Below, piece after piece: positions 26,426-37,056 of a stretch of DNA of 64,000 nucleotides. The translations under genes were made by a program, and so were the position numbers. A model generated the notes under the pieces. That model was not told the origin of the DNA. It saw nothing but the letters and a program-made list of their open reading frames with translations, and searched no databases. Source of the stretch: Cohnella abietis (GTDB lineage: Bacteria; Bacillota; Bacilli; Paenibacillales; Paenibacillaceae). Position 1 is the first letter of the stretch. Every line of letters begins with the position of its first letter. The stretch covers positions 5,425,501 to 5,489,500 of the forward strand of contig NZ_AP019400.1 of assembly GCF_004295585.1 (NCBI RefSeq). The letters are read 5' to 3'.

Positions 26426-28840
26426 TTATTCATGAGTAATAAGGTCATGAAAGAGCTCCACGCCATTCTCACCCGCAATCTGGTAGATACAGCCATCCGG
26501 CATAACAACTTTAGTCGGACAGCCTCCAAGCCCAGCTACTCTGATTCGGAATTGTCCGCTATTAGTAAATTCCCAATCCACTTCCACAGCTCCAGCAGCA
26601 GTTATTACTTTCCCTTTGGCCCAGCTTAGTGGACCGGGCTTAGGTGCGATCTTGAATGACCGATAGCCGTATCCCTCCTGTTGAATCCCCAGCACTTCCA
26701 CCGGAAATTCATAGAGCGGAATCGCACCCCAAGCATGGCAATCGCTGCGCTCAAATACCGGATCCTCCAGCCATGTTGTCAGGTTCAGCTTGACCTGTTC
26801 CTTCCACATCTCCCATTTCGGATATACATCGTCATAGGCATCCGCAGCGGACAATGCCCGAAAGAGGAAAAAGGACGTCGCATAGGAAACCTTATATAGG
26901 GAGGAATCCACCACTAATGCACGAGCCAGACTTTTGGCTTCTTCTCCATTGACCGTGCCCGAGAGAATCGCCCAGATTTGGGCATGCTGGCTATACTCTT
27001 CAACCCCGGGTGCGTCCTGAATCAACTGTTTCCCTGCAGCACGGCAATTGCTGACAACAGCAGCCTGAATGGAGCCGGCACGCTCCCGATAGTCTCGAGC
27101 AGTGTCTAGTCTACCTGTGAGTTCATTCAACAGGGCTGCCTTCTCTAGCGCATAGACATACATGAGATTATAGACTGTGATGGGCCCTCGCTGTCCGGAA
27201 GCCGGCACGCCCCGTGACTCTTCCCACTCCTGAACCCAATCCACATAAGGCCAATAGCTACTGGGAGCAGGTCCGACGAGGCCATCTGCACCGATTTGTC
27301 GATCGACCCAATCCAATACCGCATCCATCGTCGGCCTGTAACGCTTTACCAGCTCTACATTCTCAAAATATTCATAATGATCGAATACCATCATGATCCA
27401 ATAGAGTGCGAAGCCGGGTATGATCTGAAGATTGGTTGCGGGATACCGGCTCTGGAGAATTCCGCTAGGCATTAGTGAGCTGTGAAAATCATGAATAGCC
27501 TTACGGGCCAGGCGATCATCCCCACTAATCTGATAAGTGAATAAAATTTGCAGACGCGTATCCATACTATATTGAAGCTGTTCATAATAAGGGCAGTCTA
27601 CATAGGTCTCATGCATGCAGCGCTGTAGTGTACGAATGCTGATGTCCCACAACGGCTGGAGTGATACATCCGAGGAGGCAAATTCGGCCTGAAGATCAAG
27701 CGGATACCCTGTTTCCCTATAGCTAACTCGCTTTAATGTTAACGGCGCATGAAGCACAGTTATTTGCAAATGGACAAACCTGAATGTGCGGTAGAGGAAC
27801 CTCTCGTAAGTTTCATCCCCATATTCCCCGCTGCCTTTCACGAGATAGGACTCTTCATAACCCTTCAGTGACTTGCCCATATAGTCATCGCGTATGCCTT
27901 TACGTCCCTCTTCATCCTGATAGGCTTCCGAACAGATAAAGTCAATTCGGCTGCCTTCGCCGCCGCTAACGGCTAGCTCCAAGAATGCCGTTGTTAATTC
28001 CCCGGCATCCAACTCCACCCAAAATGTCGAATGGGGCTTCAATACGATGGCCTCTCGTTGCAAGAGGCAACGGGTAATAGAAGCGGCCTGTTCCCCCGCC
28101 CACTCTCCTTCTCCGGATATACCACAATCACCACGCATCACTCTACTGAATGCACGCTCCACCTCCCACATGAACGGAATAGGCCGAGGGGCAAGCAGAG
28201 ATAAAGAAGGAACTGGGCCACCGTGATCAGGTGCTGTCGAATTGTGACGTTCAACTGCCCCCAGCCAAGAGGAGTCTTCCAAGTAAGCAGCAAGTGTCCA
28301 TCCATGGGGAAGACGAGTACCATCAATATTCTCTCCTCCCCCTACGCAAGTATTATGCTCGTCCATGAAATGCACGGCACTGTCCCTCAAGCATTTCCAT
28401 GTGGCATTCGATGAGATATCTTCCATTAATGTCCCATTGTCGTCGAATAGCATACCCTGAAGCAGTAATGCACCATCCCTTGAACTAAATACAGACATCG
28501 GCCTTGGGCTGTTCTCATTGTAGTGTACGACTGCAATGGCAATTACATTAATTCCAGACTGCAACCGATCGGATAAATCGAGGGTATCATAATACAGTGT
28601 CCAGGGACCGCCTCTACTAGGACCACTTGTTACATATTGCCCGTTAATATACAATTTGTAGCGACTATCCGCTGCCAGATCCACGATCAGACTCAAGCCA
28701 GCGGGATCAGCAATACTGAATAGCTTGCGGAAATAGATGATTTCCGGCTGTGGCCCTTTCCTTCTATCATTGTCCGTGTCCTTATCCATCCAGATCCGCG
28801 ACGCATGCCATTCTTTGTTGACAACCAAATCATTAAACAA
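26426..28840 (-). CDS. Alpha-L-rhamnosidase-like glycoside hydrolase (GH78-type architecture)
   Basis: The 804-residue protein has no signal peptide, so it acts inside the cell. N-terminal beta domains with LAADSRYKLYINGQYVTSGPSRG match the rhamnosidase N-terminal module. The six-hairpin catalytic domain contains ETYVDCPYYEQLQYSMDTRL, a hallmark region (DCPxRxER-like) of bacterial rhamnosidases, here with YYEQLQ. DWVDRQIGADGLVG and HAWGAIPLYEF follow. Members remove terminal rhamnose or related sugars from oligosaccharides. It lies downstream of the YesM gene on the same strand with its own -10-like TATAAT upstream. Confidence 0.78.
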   Translation of the reverse strand: MFNDLVVNKEWHASRIWMDKDTDNDRRKGPQPEIIYFRKLFSIADPAGLSLIVDLAADSRYKLYINGQYVTSGPSRGGPWTLYYDTLDLSDRLQSGINVIAIAVVHYNENSPRPMSVFSSRDGALLLQGMLFDDNGTLMEDISSNATWKCLRDSAVHFMDEHNTCVGGGENIDGTRLPHGWTLAAYLEDSSWLGAVERHNSTAPDHGGPVPSLSLLAPRPIPFMWEVERAFSRVMRGDCGISGEGEWAGEQAASITRCLLQREAIVLKPHSTFWVELDAGELTTAFLELAVSGGEGSRIDFICSEAYQDEEGRKGIRDDYMGKSLKGYEESYLVKGSGEYGDETYERFLYRTFRFVHLQITVLHAPLTLKRVSYRETGYPLDLQAEFASSDVSLQPLWDISIRTLQRCMHETYVDCPYYEQLQYSMDTRLQILFTYQISGDDRLARKAIHDFHSSLMPSGILQSRYPATNLQIIPGFALYWIMMVFDHYEYFENVELVKRYRPTMDAVLDWVDRQIGADGLVGPAPSSYWPYVDWVQEWEESRGVPASGQRGPITVYNLMYVYALEKAALLNELTGRLDTARDYRERAGSIQAAVVSNCRAAGKQLIQDAPGVEEYSQHAQIWAILSGTVNGEEAKSLARALVVDSSLYKVSYATSFFLFRALSAADAYDDVYPKWEMWKEQVKLNLTTWLEDPVFERSDCHAWGAIPLYEFPVEVLGIQQEGYGYRSFKIAPKPGPLSWAKGKVITAAGAVEVDWEFTNSGQFRIRVAGLGGCPTKVVMPDGCIYQIAGENGVELFHDLITHE

Positions 28841-28911
28841 GATTATTCCTCCCGCTTGCCTATAATGCTCTCATTATAAGTGAGAAGGAATCGTATCCAT
28901 TGTCTCAATTC

Positions 28912-30633
28912 TTATGCCATTATCTCATTCTTCATATCGGTATTCTCTTTGTAAGCGAGAACGCTCAGCTTGACCTTCGTGCCTTTACCAGGTTCGCTGG
29001 ACAGTGAAAGGCCATACTGAGGGCCAAAGAATAGCTTGATTCGCTCATCCACATTGCGAATGCCATAACCCTTCGATTCGAATCGGTTCAGCTCCTCCAA
29101 TCGCTCGGGTGTAATACCCGGTCCATTATCTTCTATCAGAAAAATAATCATCTGTTCCTCAATGACTGCAGATACACGAATAATGCCAGCTGTTCCTGCA
29201 AGATCCTCAAGACCGTGCTTAATAGAATTCTCTACCACCGGCTGAAGAATCAAGTGCAGCGTATCATAGTCGAACACTGCGGGATCAAGCCTATATTCCA
29301 CCCTAAATCGATGGTCGTGCATCATCAGTTGAATATCCAGATATGCCTGAACATTAGATATCTCATCACGAACTGAAATAATTTCACGGCCGTGATTTAG
29401 AGTTGTCCTATAATAAGTGGACCGATTGGTAGTCATCTCACTAATATCCTCCACTCCCGAACGGATCGCCTTCCAATTAATTGTGGACAGGCTATTGTAG
29501 AGAAAATGAGAGTTAATACTATTATATAAAGCCCTTAGCTTAAGCTCCTTCTGCACAATATTATTCTGATATTCACTGATCAGCATTTGGTTTAAGCGCT
29601 TTAGCATCTTACGGAACTTATTGGTGATGGCACTTATCTCATCTTGCCCTCGAGTCAGTACCTTTACGTTCAGATTGCCCGCTTCTACTTCTTCCATCGC
29701 TTTATTCAGCGTCTCAATGCGCCGGGTCAAGGAGTGCGAGAAGATTGCCATGAGAATCAGAAGAATAGCAGTACAACCAAGTATAATGAAGAGGGCAGCC
29801 TGCAGAATATGACTTGAAGGCTCATATATATCGTTCAGCTCCACAAGTAGCTTAAGGGTCCAGTCTGTCCCGGTAATCTGTTGTGAGACGGAAAGCCATT
29901 TTCTAGAGTCAACTTTAAACACCTGCTCCCCGCTGGATGCTGCTGTAATGAGCAATTCCATCGTATTCACAGGAAGATTACTGTCTGTCGTAATGATCCG
30001 CTGATCGGACCCCGACATAGTCCACAAATAGCTCCTGGATGCCAGATTCCCGAGTTCCCCGAAGACTAGGCTCTTGTCTAGCTTAAATACAAGCGTTCCT
30101 AACGAGGAGGTATTATACATATCAATGATCGTGCGTACCGCATACAGATATCTCTCATCCGCAATCCATCGGGTTTCTAAATCAGGCTTCTCTTTCTTGT
30201 ACCAGACTTCTTCGGCCAATCGCTCCTCGGACAGCAGATAGGTTCCTACTTCCGGCAGACCATTACGGGTATAGAGTGTAAGCTGGACAGCTTCATCCGT
30301 GAAGTTGAGCAGATTAGACATCAGTGGCTCCAAAAAATCCTTAATATCACCAATCATCATGGCAGGACTAGTGTAATGATTACTCAACAATTGCTGGATC
30401 TTCGTATTGAATGACATAATATCCATAATATTGTTGTAATTCTTGAGACGGTATTGGAGATTGTTGTGCATAGTCTCACTGGAATTCTTACTATTTCCCA
30501 CGGCCTGATTTTTCAGTGCAGCAGTTGATTGGTTAAAAGCAAATACACCCAGCACTGCCAACGGAATGATAGCTATCGAGAAATACGACAGAATCAGCTT
30601 TTGCCTAAAGCTAAGATTTTTTCTCATCATCAT
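28912..30633 (-). CDS. YesM-type sensor histidine kinase, orphaned from its regulator
   Basis: The ATG triplet cluster at 30633-30625 is chosen; a longer TTG frame to 30795 only reads a shifted gene remnant. The product of about 573 residues has a first membrane helix (KLILSYFSIAIIPLAVLGVF), an extracellular sensor region of about 260 residues and a second helix (ALFIILGCTAILLILMAIF). HAMP follows, then a His_kinase domain with SINSHFLYNSL and an ATPase with HGLEDLAG, IEDNGPGITPERL and KGYGIRNVDERI. YesM kinases partner with an AraC-type YesN regulator, but only a 49-codon YesN tail remains just upstream. Confidence 0.88.
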   Translation of the reverse strand: MMMRKNLSFRQKLILSYFSIAIIPLAVLGVFAFNQSTAALKNQAVGNSKNSSETMHNNLQYRLKNYNNIMDIMSFNTKIQQLLSNHYTSPAMMIGDIKDFLEPLMSNLLNFTDEAVQLTLYTRNGLPEVGTYLLSEERLAEEVWYKKEKPDLETRWIADERYLYAVRTIIDMYNTSSLGTLVFKLDKSLVFGELGNLASRSYLWTMSGSDQRIITTDSNLPVNTMELLITAASSGEQVFKVDSRKWLSVSQQITGTDWTLKLLVELNDIYEPSSHILQAALFIILGCTAILLILMAIFSHSLTRRIETLNKAMEEVEAGNLNVKVLTRGQDEISAITNKFRKMLKRLNQMLISEYQNNIVQKELKLRALYNSINSHFLYNSLSTINWKAIRSGVEDISEMTTNRSTYYRTTLNHGREIISVRDEISNVQAYLDIQLMMHDHRFRVEYRLDPAVFDYDTLHLILQPVVENSIKHGLEDLAGTAGIIRVSAVIEEQMIIFLIEDNGPGITPERLEELNRFESKGYGIRNVDERIKLFFGPQYGLSLSSEPGKGTKVKLSVLAYKENTDMKNEIMA

Positions 30634-30760
30634 AATCCGCTGCTCCGCTTTCCCTGTATTGGGATGGTGTACTGCCATATACGCTTTTGAAGATTGAACT
30701 GAAATACGAGAAGCTGATATATCCCACCTTCTTGCCGATATCGCTAATTTCTCCTCTTTT
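30611..30760 (-). pseudogene. Truncated YesN-type AraC response regulator (C-terminal tail only)
   Basis: In the frame ending at TAG 30611-30613 the minus strand reads GEISDIGKKVGYISFSYF, then SSIFKSVYGSTPSQYRES. This is the second helix-turn-helix and signature of AraC-type YesN regulators. It begins right after an in-frame TGA at 30761-30763 and has no upstream part. The first YesM codons overlap its end. The rest of the gene (receiver domain and first HTH) is replaced by the alpha-galactosidase promoter region. Confidence 0.8.
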
Positions 30761-30795
30761 TCAGACCCAGGTCGTTGTATTATATCTGTAATCAA

Positions 30796-30829
30796 TATAT
30801 TATATAACTGTTAACAGTTATATAATATA
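30796..30829. promoter_or_regulatory. 34-bp perfect palindrome: GntR-type operator and divergent promoter
   Basis: The sequence is perfectly symmetric about 30812.5 with centre CTGTTAACAG (30808-30817). Both arms contain TATAAT, at 30821-30826 on plus and 30799-30804 on minus, so the operator overlaps -10 elements in both directions. The centre equals the core of the sites near 9235 and 9953. Confidence 0.75.
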
Positions 30830-30854
30830 GCACAAAAGAAAGTGGGCTGCCAAA

Positions 30855-33059
30855 TTGAAATCTTATTCCGACGTAACTTCGTTAACATTAACTCATGAGC
30901 AACTGGCGCTTGGTTTCGAGCAAACTGATAAGGGCTTATGGCAAAGCGAGCTCAATACCGCAAGCAATCTCAAGGGGATAGTGCCGCCCCGTCCAGCTCC
31001 CCCCTTTCAATTAAGTATTGCAGGCAAGCCTTATGGGACACTCTCCTCCATGGTCAGTGGGATGACAGGATTGCCTGACGAAATGAAGATGACAACGCAA
31101 GAAATTCAGGGAGATACGCTGCTGCTTGGGTATGTACATGAGAAGCTTAACCTTACAGTAGAAGTCCACATGCAATTTATACCCGGAGTATCCGTAATCC
31201 GGCAGCGAACCATTGTGCGCAATTTATCTGAGCAGCCGATTACAATCACACATTTGTCTTCAGCCAGCCCACAGGGGATTGCCGGAGATGGGATAAGGCC
31301 TTGGAGCCATTCGAAAAAAATAAAAGTACACTATTGCCGGCAGACATGGAATGGAGAAGGGCAATGGCGAAGCGGCAGCCTGGAGGAATTGGGACTCTAT
31401 CCAACTTCAACCCACCCAACAGCCTCCTCCATTCATTGGTCATCGGTAGGCAGCCAAAGCACGAGTAGATATTTGCCCATGTTGATTATTGAAGATTTGG
31501 AGACTAGCAAAGTGTGGTTCACCCAGATTGAGACAACGTCGAATTGGCATCTGGAACTGGGATACCGCGGCAGTACGATCAACAAAGGCGGCCTGTTCCT
31601 TCATGCTGATGGCGCAGATGAGAGATATGGCGGCTGGTATCACGTACTCGGCGAAGGAGAATCCTACGAGTCCGTGCCTGTTGCTTACGGCTGCTGCACA
31701 GGGGGATTCAACCAGGCAATTCGGCAATTGACCAAATACAGGCGGGATACTTTGAAGCCCGCTCTTCCTACCGGTATGTCAGTTTATCCCCTCGTATTTA
31801 ATGATTATATGAACTGTCTGTGGGCTGATCCTACTGAGGAGAAGCTACGTAGACAGATTGATGCTGCAGCCGATTGCGGCGCCGATTTTTACTGCATTGA
31901 TGCAGGCTGGTTCGCTAGTTTAAAGCAGAACTGGGGGCAAGGACTAGGCGACTGGATTCCGAGCAAGGATCGATTCGGAAAGCAGGGACTGAAAGGAATA
32001 TTCGACTATATCCGCAGCAAAAATCTCGGGATCGGTATATGGATCGAGATGGAAGTATGCGGGGAAGAAGCCGCATTGGCGCATAAGCCCGATTCATGGT
32101 TTCTTGTGCGTCACGGGGAGCGGGTCGGAGGCGGTCCTCGATGGTTCCTGAACTTCTCCAACCCCGAGGTGAGGCAATATATCGACCAAGTCATTACATC
32201 CCTGATTGATCTAGGAGCGACCCTGATCCGCAACGACTGCAACGACTGCATAGGCAGCGGAGACAACAGAGACGGACAATCCGCAGCAAGCGGGCTTTTG
32301 CAGAATATGAGAGACTTCTACTCGTTCATCGATGAAGTAAGGATGAAACACCCCCATATACTCTTAGAAAATTGCAGTTCGGGCGGCATGCGCTCGGATT
32401 ACGGCATGCTGTCGCACTTCCATCTGCATAGCACATCCGATCAGGAGCATTATGCCGACAACCCGTCCATCATCTCAGGGCTGCTGGCAGCCGTACTGCC
32501 AGAGCAGGCGGAATTCTGGGCTTATCCCTATCCTTTGGTATATGATCAAATGGGAAATCCGGGACTCGTCCACACGCCAAGTTATATTGAATCCATGAGC
32601 AGCGGCGAACAGACTATTTTTAACATGGTCAACGGTCTCTGCGGCAACATGTATCTATCGGGTCGGATAGATGCCGCTGACAGCCTTAACAAGCAGTTGA
32701 TTCAGGAAGGAACCCATCTCTATAAGCAATACCGTTCATACCTGCATCAATCCTATCCGGTATGGCCATTGGGGTTCGTGCAGATCGGAAATAAGCAGGC
32801 CTGGAACTGTGTGGGCTTCGCTGATGAAGAGGATGGCCGGCTGCTGCTGGCAGTGTGGAGACTCGGGAGCGCAGAGCCTTACCAGGAGATTACAATCCCG
32901 GGATGGAACGGAGCTGAAGCAACTTTAACCCAGATTTATCCGGTAAGCGAACAATTCGCCGTTCCAGCTTCCTATAATTCGTATCTTGGGAGCTTAACCG
33001 TACATTTCCCGTTAACCAATCAAGCAAGGTACTTCGAGCTACGGAAGATCGATCGTTAG
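30855..33059 (+). CDS. GH36 alpha-galactosidase
   Basis: The 734-residue cytoplasmic enzyme starts at TTG with AAAGTGGG upstream. The central TIM barrel shows DFYCIDAGWF, GIGIWIEMEVCG, the nucleophile region LIRNDCND (Asp replacing the usual KWDxN context) and the acid/base region LENCSSGGMRSDYGMLSHF. These match the CxxGGxRxD pattern of the family. N- and C-terminal beta domains complete the usual length. It removes alpha-galactosyl groups from raffinose-type sugars or galactosides. Its promoter carries the palindrome shared with the GntR gene, which suggests control by that regulator. Confidence 0.88.
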   Translation: MKSYSDVTSLTLTHEQLALGFEQTDKGLWQSELNTASNLKGIVPPRPAPPFQLSIAGKPYGTLSSMVSGMTGLPDEMKMTTQEIQGDTLLLGYVHEKLNLTVEVHMQFIPGVSVIRQRTIVRNLSEQPITITHLSSASPQGIAGDGIRPWSHSKKIKVHYCRQTWNGEGQWRSGSLEELGLYPTSTHPTASSIHWSSVGSQSTSRYLPMLIIEDLETSKVWFTQIETTSNWHLELGYRGSTINKGGLFLHADGADERYGGWYHVLGEGESYESVPVAYGCCTGGFNQAIRQLTKYRRDTLKPALPTGMSVYPLVFNDYMNCLWADPTEEKLRRQIDAAADCGADFYCIDAGWFASLKQNWGQGLGDWIPSKDRFGKQGLKGIFDYIRSKNLGIGIWIEMEVCGEEAALAHKPDSWFLVRHGERVGGGPRWFLNFSNPEVRQYIDQVITSLIDLGATLIRNDCNDCIGSGDNRDGQSAASGLLQNMRDFYSFIDEVRMKHPHILLENCSSGGMRSDYGMLSHFHLHSTSDQEHYADNPSIISGLLAAVLPEQAEFWAYPYPLVYDQMGNPGLVHTPSYIESMSSGEQTIFNMVNGLCGNMYLSGRIDAADSLNKQLIQEGTHLYKQYRSYLHQSYPVWPLGFVQIGNKQAWNCVGFADEEDGRLLLAVWRLGSAEPYQEITIPGWNGAEATLTQIYPVSEQFAVPASYNSYLGSLTVHFPLTNQARYFELRKIDR

Positions 33060-33060
33060 T

Positions 33061-33107
33061 AAAAAGCACAACACTCCCACAAGATACGGGAGTGTTGTGT
33101 TTTTTTA
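33061..33107. terminator. Bidirectional terminator between alpha-galactosidase and the SLH glycosidase
   Basis: AAAAAGCACAACACTCCC pairs with GGGAGTGTTGTGTTTTTTT across an 8-nt loop, giving T-runs on both strands between the two converging genes. Confidence 0.88.
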
Positions 33108-36100
33108 TATTGAAAGTAAATTGTACAATACCTGTGCGGCCTGTGCTCTTGTAGCGGTGGCCTTAGGAAACAAATTAATTCCAAATCCGGTTAGAATTCC
33201 GGCCTCTGTAAACAGCTTCATAGGAGCCTTAGCATATCCGGCAACGTCATTTGCATCCTTGAAGCTTCCCATTGCCTTACCTGACGTATTCATCGGTAAT
33301 TCACTGAGATTGTCCAATACACGGTGCAATATGACAACCATGTCCTGTCTACTAATGAGCGCTTCAGGTTCATACTTGTTATCGGCCAGGCCAGACACCA
33401 GACCAAGGTATTTAGCCGTTCCCAGGTAATTGCTGTAGTACTTACTCCCTGCATCTGAGAAATTATCCGTCACACTGGTATCAAGCTTTATTCCATAGGA
33501 ATTCATTACCATAATGAGAAAATCAGCACGTGTTATGTTGTTATCAGGAACAAATTTACGGTCGCCCACACCATTAACGATGCCTCTTGCCGAAATAAAA
33601 TCAATCGCTTCACTATACCAGGAATTGACTGCAACGTCGCTAAAGATCATCTCGTTATAGCCCACTACATATTCGGAGAAATGACTAGCATTAAATGTCA
33701 CATTGCCTGTTGCCGGATCATATTTACTCCTGATTGTTTTAAGCGCTCCGATATTGTCTATATAGTAGACCACTATGGCATTGTTCTTTTCTCCTGCTTT
33801 GGGCGCATATGGAATATCGATTAAGATATTATTATTATTTCCAAATTCGGAAACTTCGGTGCTTCCCATTTTGATTAAGAAATCATACACAGGTCTATCA
33901 CCCACTTTTGCCTGTATATTCTCAGATAAGGAAGATTTATCGACTTTCCTAATGCTAATGATGATATTTTCTACCGACGATGAATTGTTGATGGACGCAA
34001 CTGCATTTGGGTTAAAAAGAATGGTTGCAAAGCTGGTAGCCACCTTCAAATCAGCCTTAGTGGTTTCCATCATCTGCCTGAGGGCCTCCCTCGGGATTTC
34101 AATTGCAATATTCTTGCCATCTGTGTTTGCTTCGACTTTTATTTCAACGACTATTTTTTGTCCGTAGGCTTCGGCCTCTTTTGCCTGATTAACTATGATC
34201 TTAAATGTACTTGCCTCAACAACGGCAGTAACCGCGCCTGTTATCGGGTCAGTTGTTGATTGTGCCACAATAGATATAGTTCTGATATTTCCTGCTATAC
34301 TGGTGTTAGTCTTGCTAGTTACACTAGTCGTTGGATTGCTATAAGAATTCGTATTTGTATTCGTATGGCTTCCACTATCATCTTTAAGTAATGTAATTAT
34401 CTTCTCACTTTTAATTTCATGGTTTGTATTTGAACTAACTTTAATCTTGTAATCACCCGTTTCTGCAGTGCTATCGACAGTCAATAGACCAGCTCCGTTA
34501 ATGCTTAAAGTGCTTATGCTCTGATCCTCTTCATTGTAAATCGCCCAAGTTACAGAATGCCCATCCATCGAATGGCCATTCTGATCTTTTACTACAGCTG
34601 TATATGGACTTGTCAATGATCCGCTTTCCGGTATTGATAGGCTACCTCCCCCACTGATGTCGATGCTCGTCACTTCAGATGTTATTTCATCTTCAGGCAC
34701 AGCTACCACGCTGAAATCGTCCACATACAATGTCGTTAGGGCTTTGTCATTCCATATCCACACATTAATTTTCGCAGTATTTTCAGGTGCTGCTCCCAAT
34801 TCTATTATTTGTTCTGTGTAGTGACTATCACTAGGATATATAACATTGAGTCCAAGGTCATTGCCATGGATATCTATATACTGAAAACCAACAGGAATTC
34901 CTTCGTTTCCTCCGACTGCTTTTTCCCAGAATGTCATTCGATTTTTGGTTCCTGGAACGATTCCACCGGTGATAAGCTGCTTGGTTCCGGTACCCGGTTC
35001 AACCATCAATGCCTTCGTGCCGCTATGTCCGTCAGCGATTAACTTCCCGCCCTCCCAACCGCTTAATCCGGACTCAAATCCTCCATTGGTAATCATATTC
35101 CCATCAACGTGAATTTCAGGCAGTATGGGAATCACACTGACATCATCCAAGTACAGGGACCTTGAAGCTTGGTCATTCCATACCCATACTTTGATTTTTT
35201 TGGTACCTTCCGGGGCAGGATCTGACAGTATCATCTGCTGTGTGTAGCTAGTACTGCCCGTAATTAAATCAAAAGAACCCAAGTCTTCATCACTTGCACT
35301 GAGAAATTGGAGTGCTGCTTCTATTCCTTCTCCATCCCCTGTTGCCTTTTCCCAGAGTGTTAATTTATATTGCACCCCAGGAGTGATTCCTTCAGTTATG
35401 ATTTGATTAACTCCGCTATTCGGCCCCACCAGCAATGCGTTTATCCCGGTATGTGCGATGGTAGTTAACTCACCGCCTTGCCAGCTATTCGTGCCTGATT
35501 CGAATCCACCATTTTTAATCATATTTCTTTCATCGATAATTTCCGGCACTATGGGTCCTACGTAAACATCGTCTAGATATAATGTTTTTGCAGGCTTGTC
35601 ATTCCAAACCCATACAGATATCTTGGCAGTTCCTTCCGGTGCCGCATCTGTTTCAATGATTTGCTGTGTGTAGTTGCTGCTACCGACATATTTCTGCTGA
35701 AAACCAAGGCTCTCATCATTTGCACTGAAGAATTGAATCCCGACAGCGATTCCTCCACCGTCCCCTACGGCCTTCTCCCAGAATGTTAATTTATATTTGG
35801 TCCCTGGAACAATTCCATTAGTTATAACCTGACCAGCTCCGCTACCGCCTGGGCCCGGTTCAATCATCAACGCTTTTGAACCGGTGTGAGTATCAGTCAT
35901 TATAGCTCCACCATTCCAACCGAGCGTCCCCCACTCGAACCCGCCATTTACGATCAGGTTCCCATCTTCTGCTACAACTTGTACAAGACTAACATCGTCT
36001 ATATATAATGATTCTGTAGCTTTATCATTCCATACCCATATTTTAATCTTGCTGGTTCCTTCGGGCGCTGGATCAGATTCAACTACGTGTTTTGAGTAGC

Positions 36101-37056
36101 TGTTGCTACCTACATACACCGTTTTGATGCCAAGACTTTCATCACTCGCACTGAAAAATTGTAATCCTACAGCGATTCCTTCAGTACCTCCTGCTGCCTT
36201 TTCCGAGAACGTGAGTCTATACTTCATCCCGGGAGTAATTCCTCCGATTATTTCCTGGTTGATTCCATTACCGCCTGGACTTGGTCCCACCAATATTGCT
36301 TTCGATCCGGTATTGGCATCAGTTGTGATAACTCCGCCATTCCAGCCGGTGGAACCCTCTTCGAACCCTCCATTGGCAACCTTATTTCCAGGCACAAATT
36401 CCGCATCGTTAGTTGGATCCTCAATAATCTCCCATTCTTGCGCATCATCATCCGTATCGACAGTTGTCTGTATAACTGTCCCGGCATCTGTACTTCCCCC
36501 CGCTGGCTGCATTACGAAACCCGTTCCAGCTTTGGCATATTTCAATTTATAGTTGCCATTCGCATTACGTTCCAGTGTCCATTGCTGCTTGGATGTATCC
36601 CACCAGAACGGAGATTGTGCGACTCCGCCACCGACTAAATCACTGCTTTCTAGAATTTTTCCGCTATGCTTGTTTTCAATGACGTAGCCGTTGCTGTACC
36701 AGAATATTCTCCATTTTTGACTGGCATATGCCTGATAACCCTCTTGTTTAGCAACCGCACCTGAAATGAGACTCGAGTCAGCTACCTGAAGTGCTCTACC
36801 ACTCTTCTTATTAATTATTTTATAATAATGGCCTTCGACGATGTCCGTCCTTGGCCCAGTATATTCAACCGACCACCTTTGCGAATCGAGGCTGCCGTCG
36901 GTTTTTACGTCTACATTTGCGCCATTTTCAATACTTGAACCTGCCACACTAAGAGACAACGAATATTGCTTTGAGGAAACCTGATAATATCCGCCTCCCT
37001 TATCTTCCAGCATCCATAATTGACTATCATCACCTGCTGAATAAACCTGCTGAATA
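33105..37056 (-). pseudogene. 3' part of a frameshift-split SLH-anchored glycosidase (ricin-like, CBM x4, Ig-like, SLH x3)
   Basis: This long frame of about 1310 residues continues the protein encoded upstream at 37030-38679. It begins mid-way through a ricin-type beta-trefoil (SQLWMLEDKGGGYYQV, repeated QxW elements). Four related carbohydrate-binding-like modules of about 140 residues follow, each starting NGGFE and ending in KI-VWVWNDKA-LY-DDV. Then come a bacterial Ig-like domain, a Ser/Thr/Asn linker, a beta domain and three SLH repeats (ITRADFLIMVMNSYG, ISRQDMVVILHRVL, ATRAQAAQVLYNLL). The frame has no credible start of its own: the nearest ATG reads the ricin region out of frame. Unless a frame switch occurs, the anchor and binding modules are not made. 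Confidence 0.85.

Noticed and set aside
30634..30795. N-terminal extension of YesM from a TTG at 30795
   Set aside because: The extra residues come from reading the YesN remnant in the wrong frame, and the TTG lies at the edge of the promoter palindrome.
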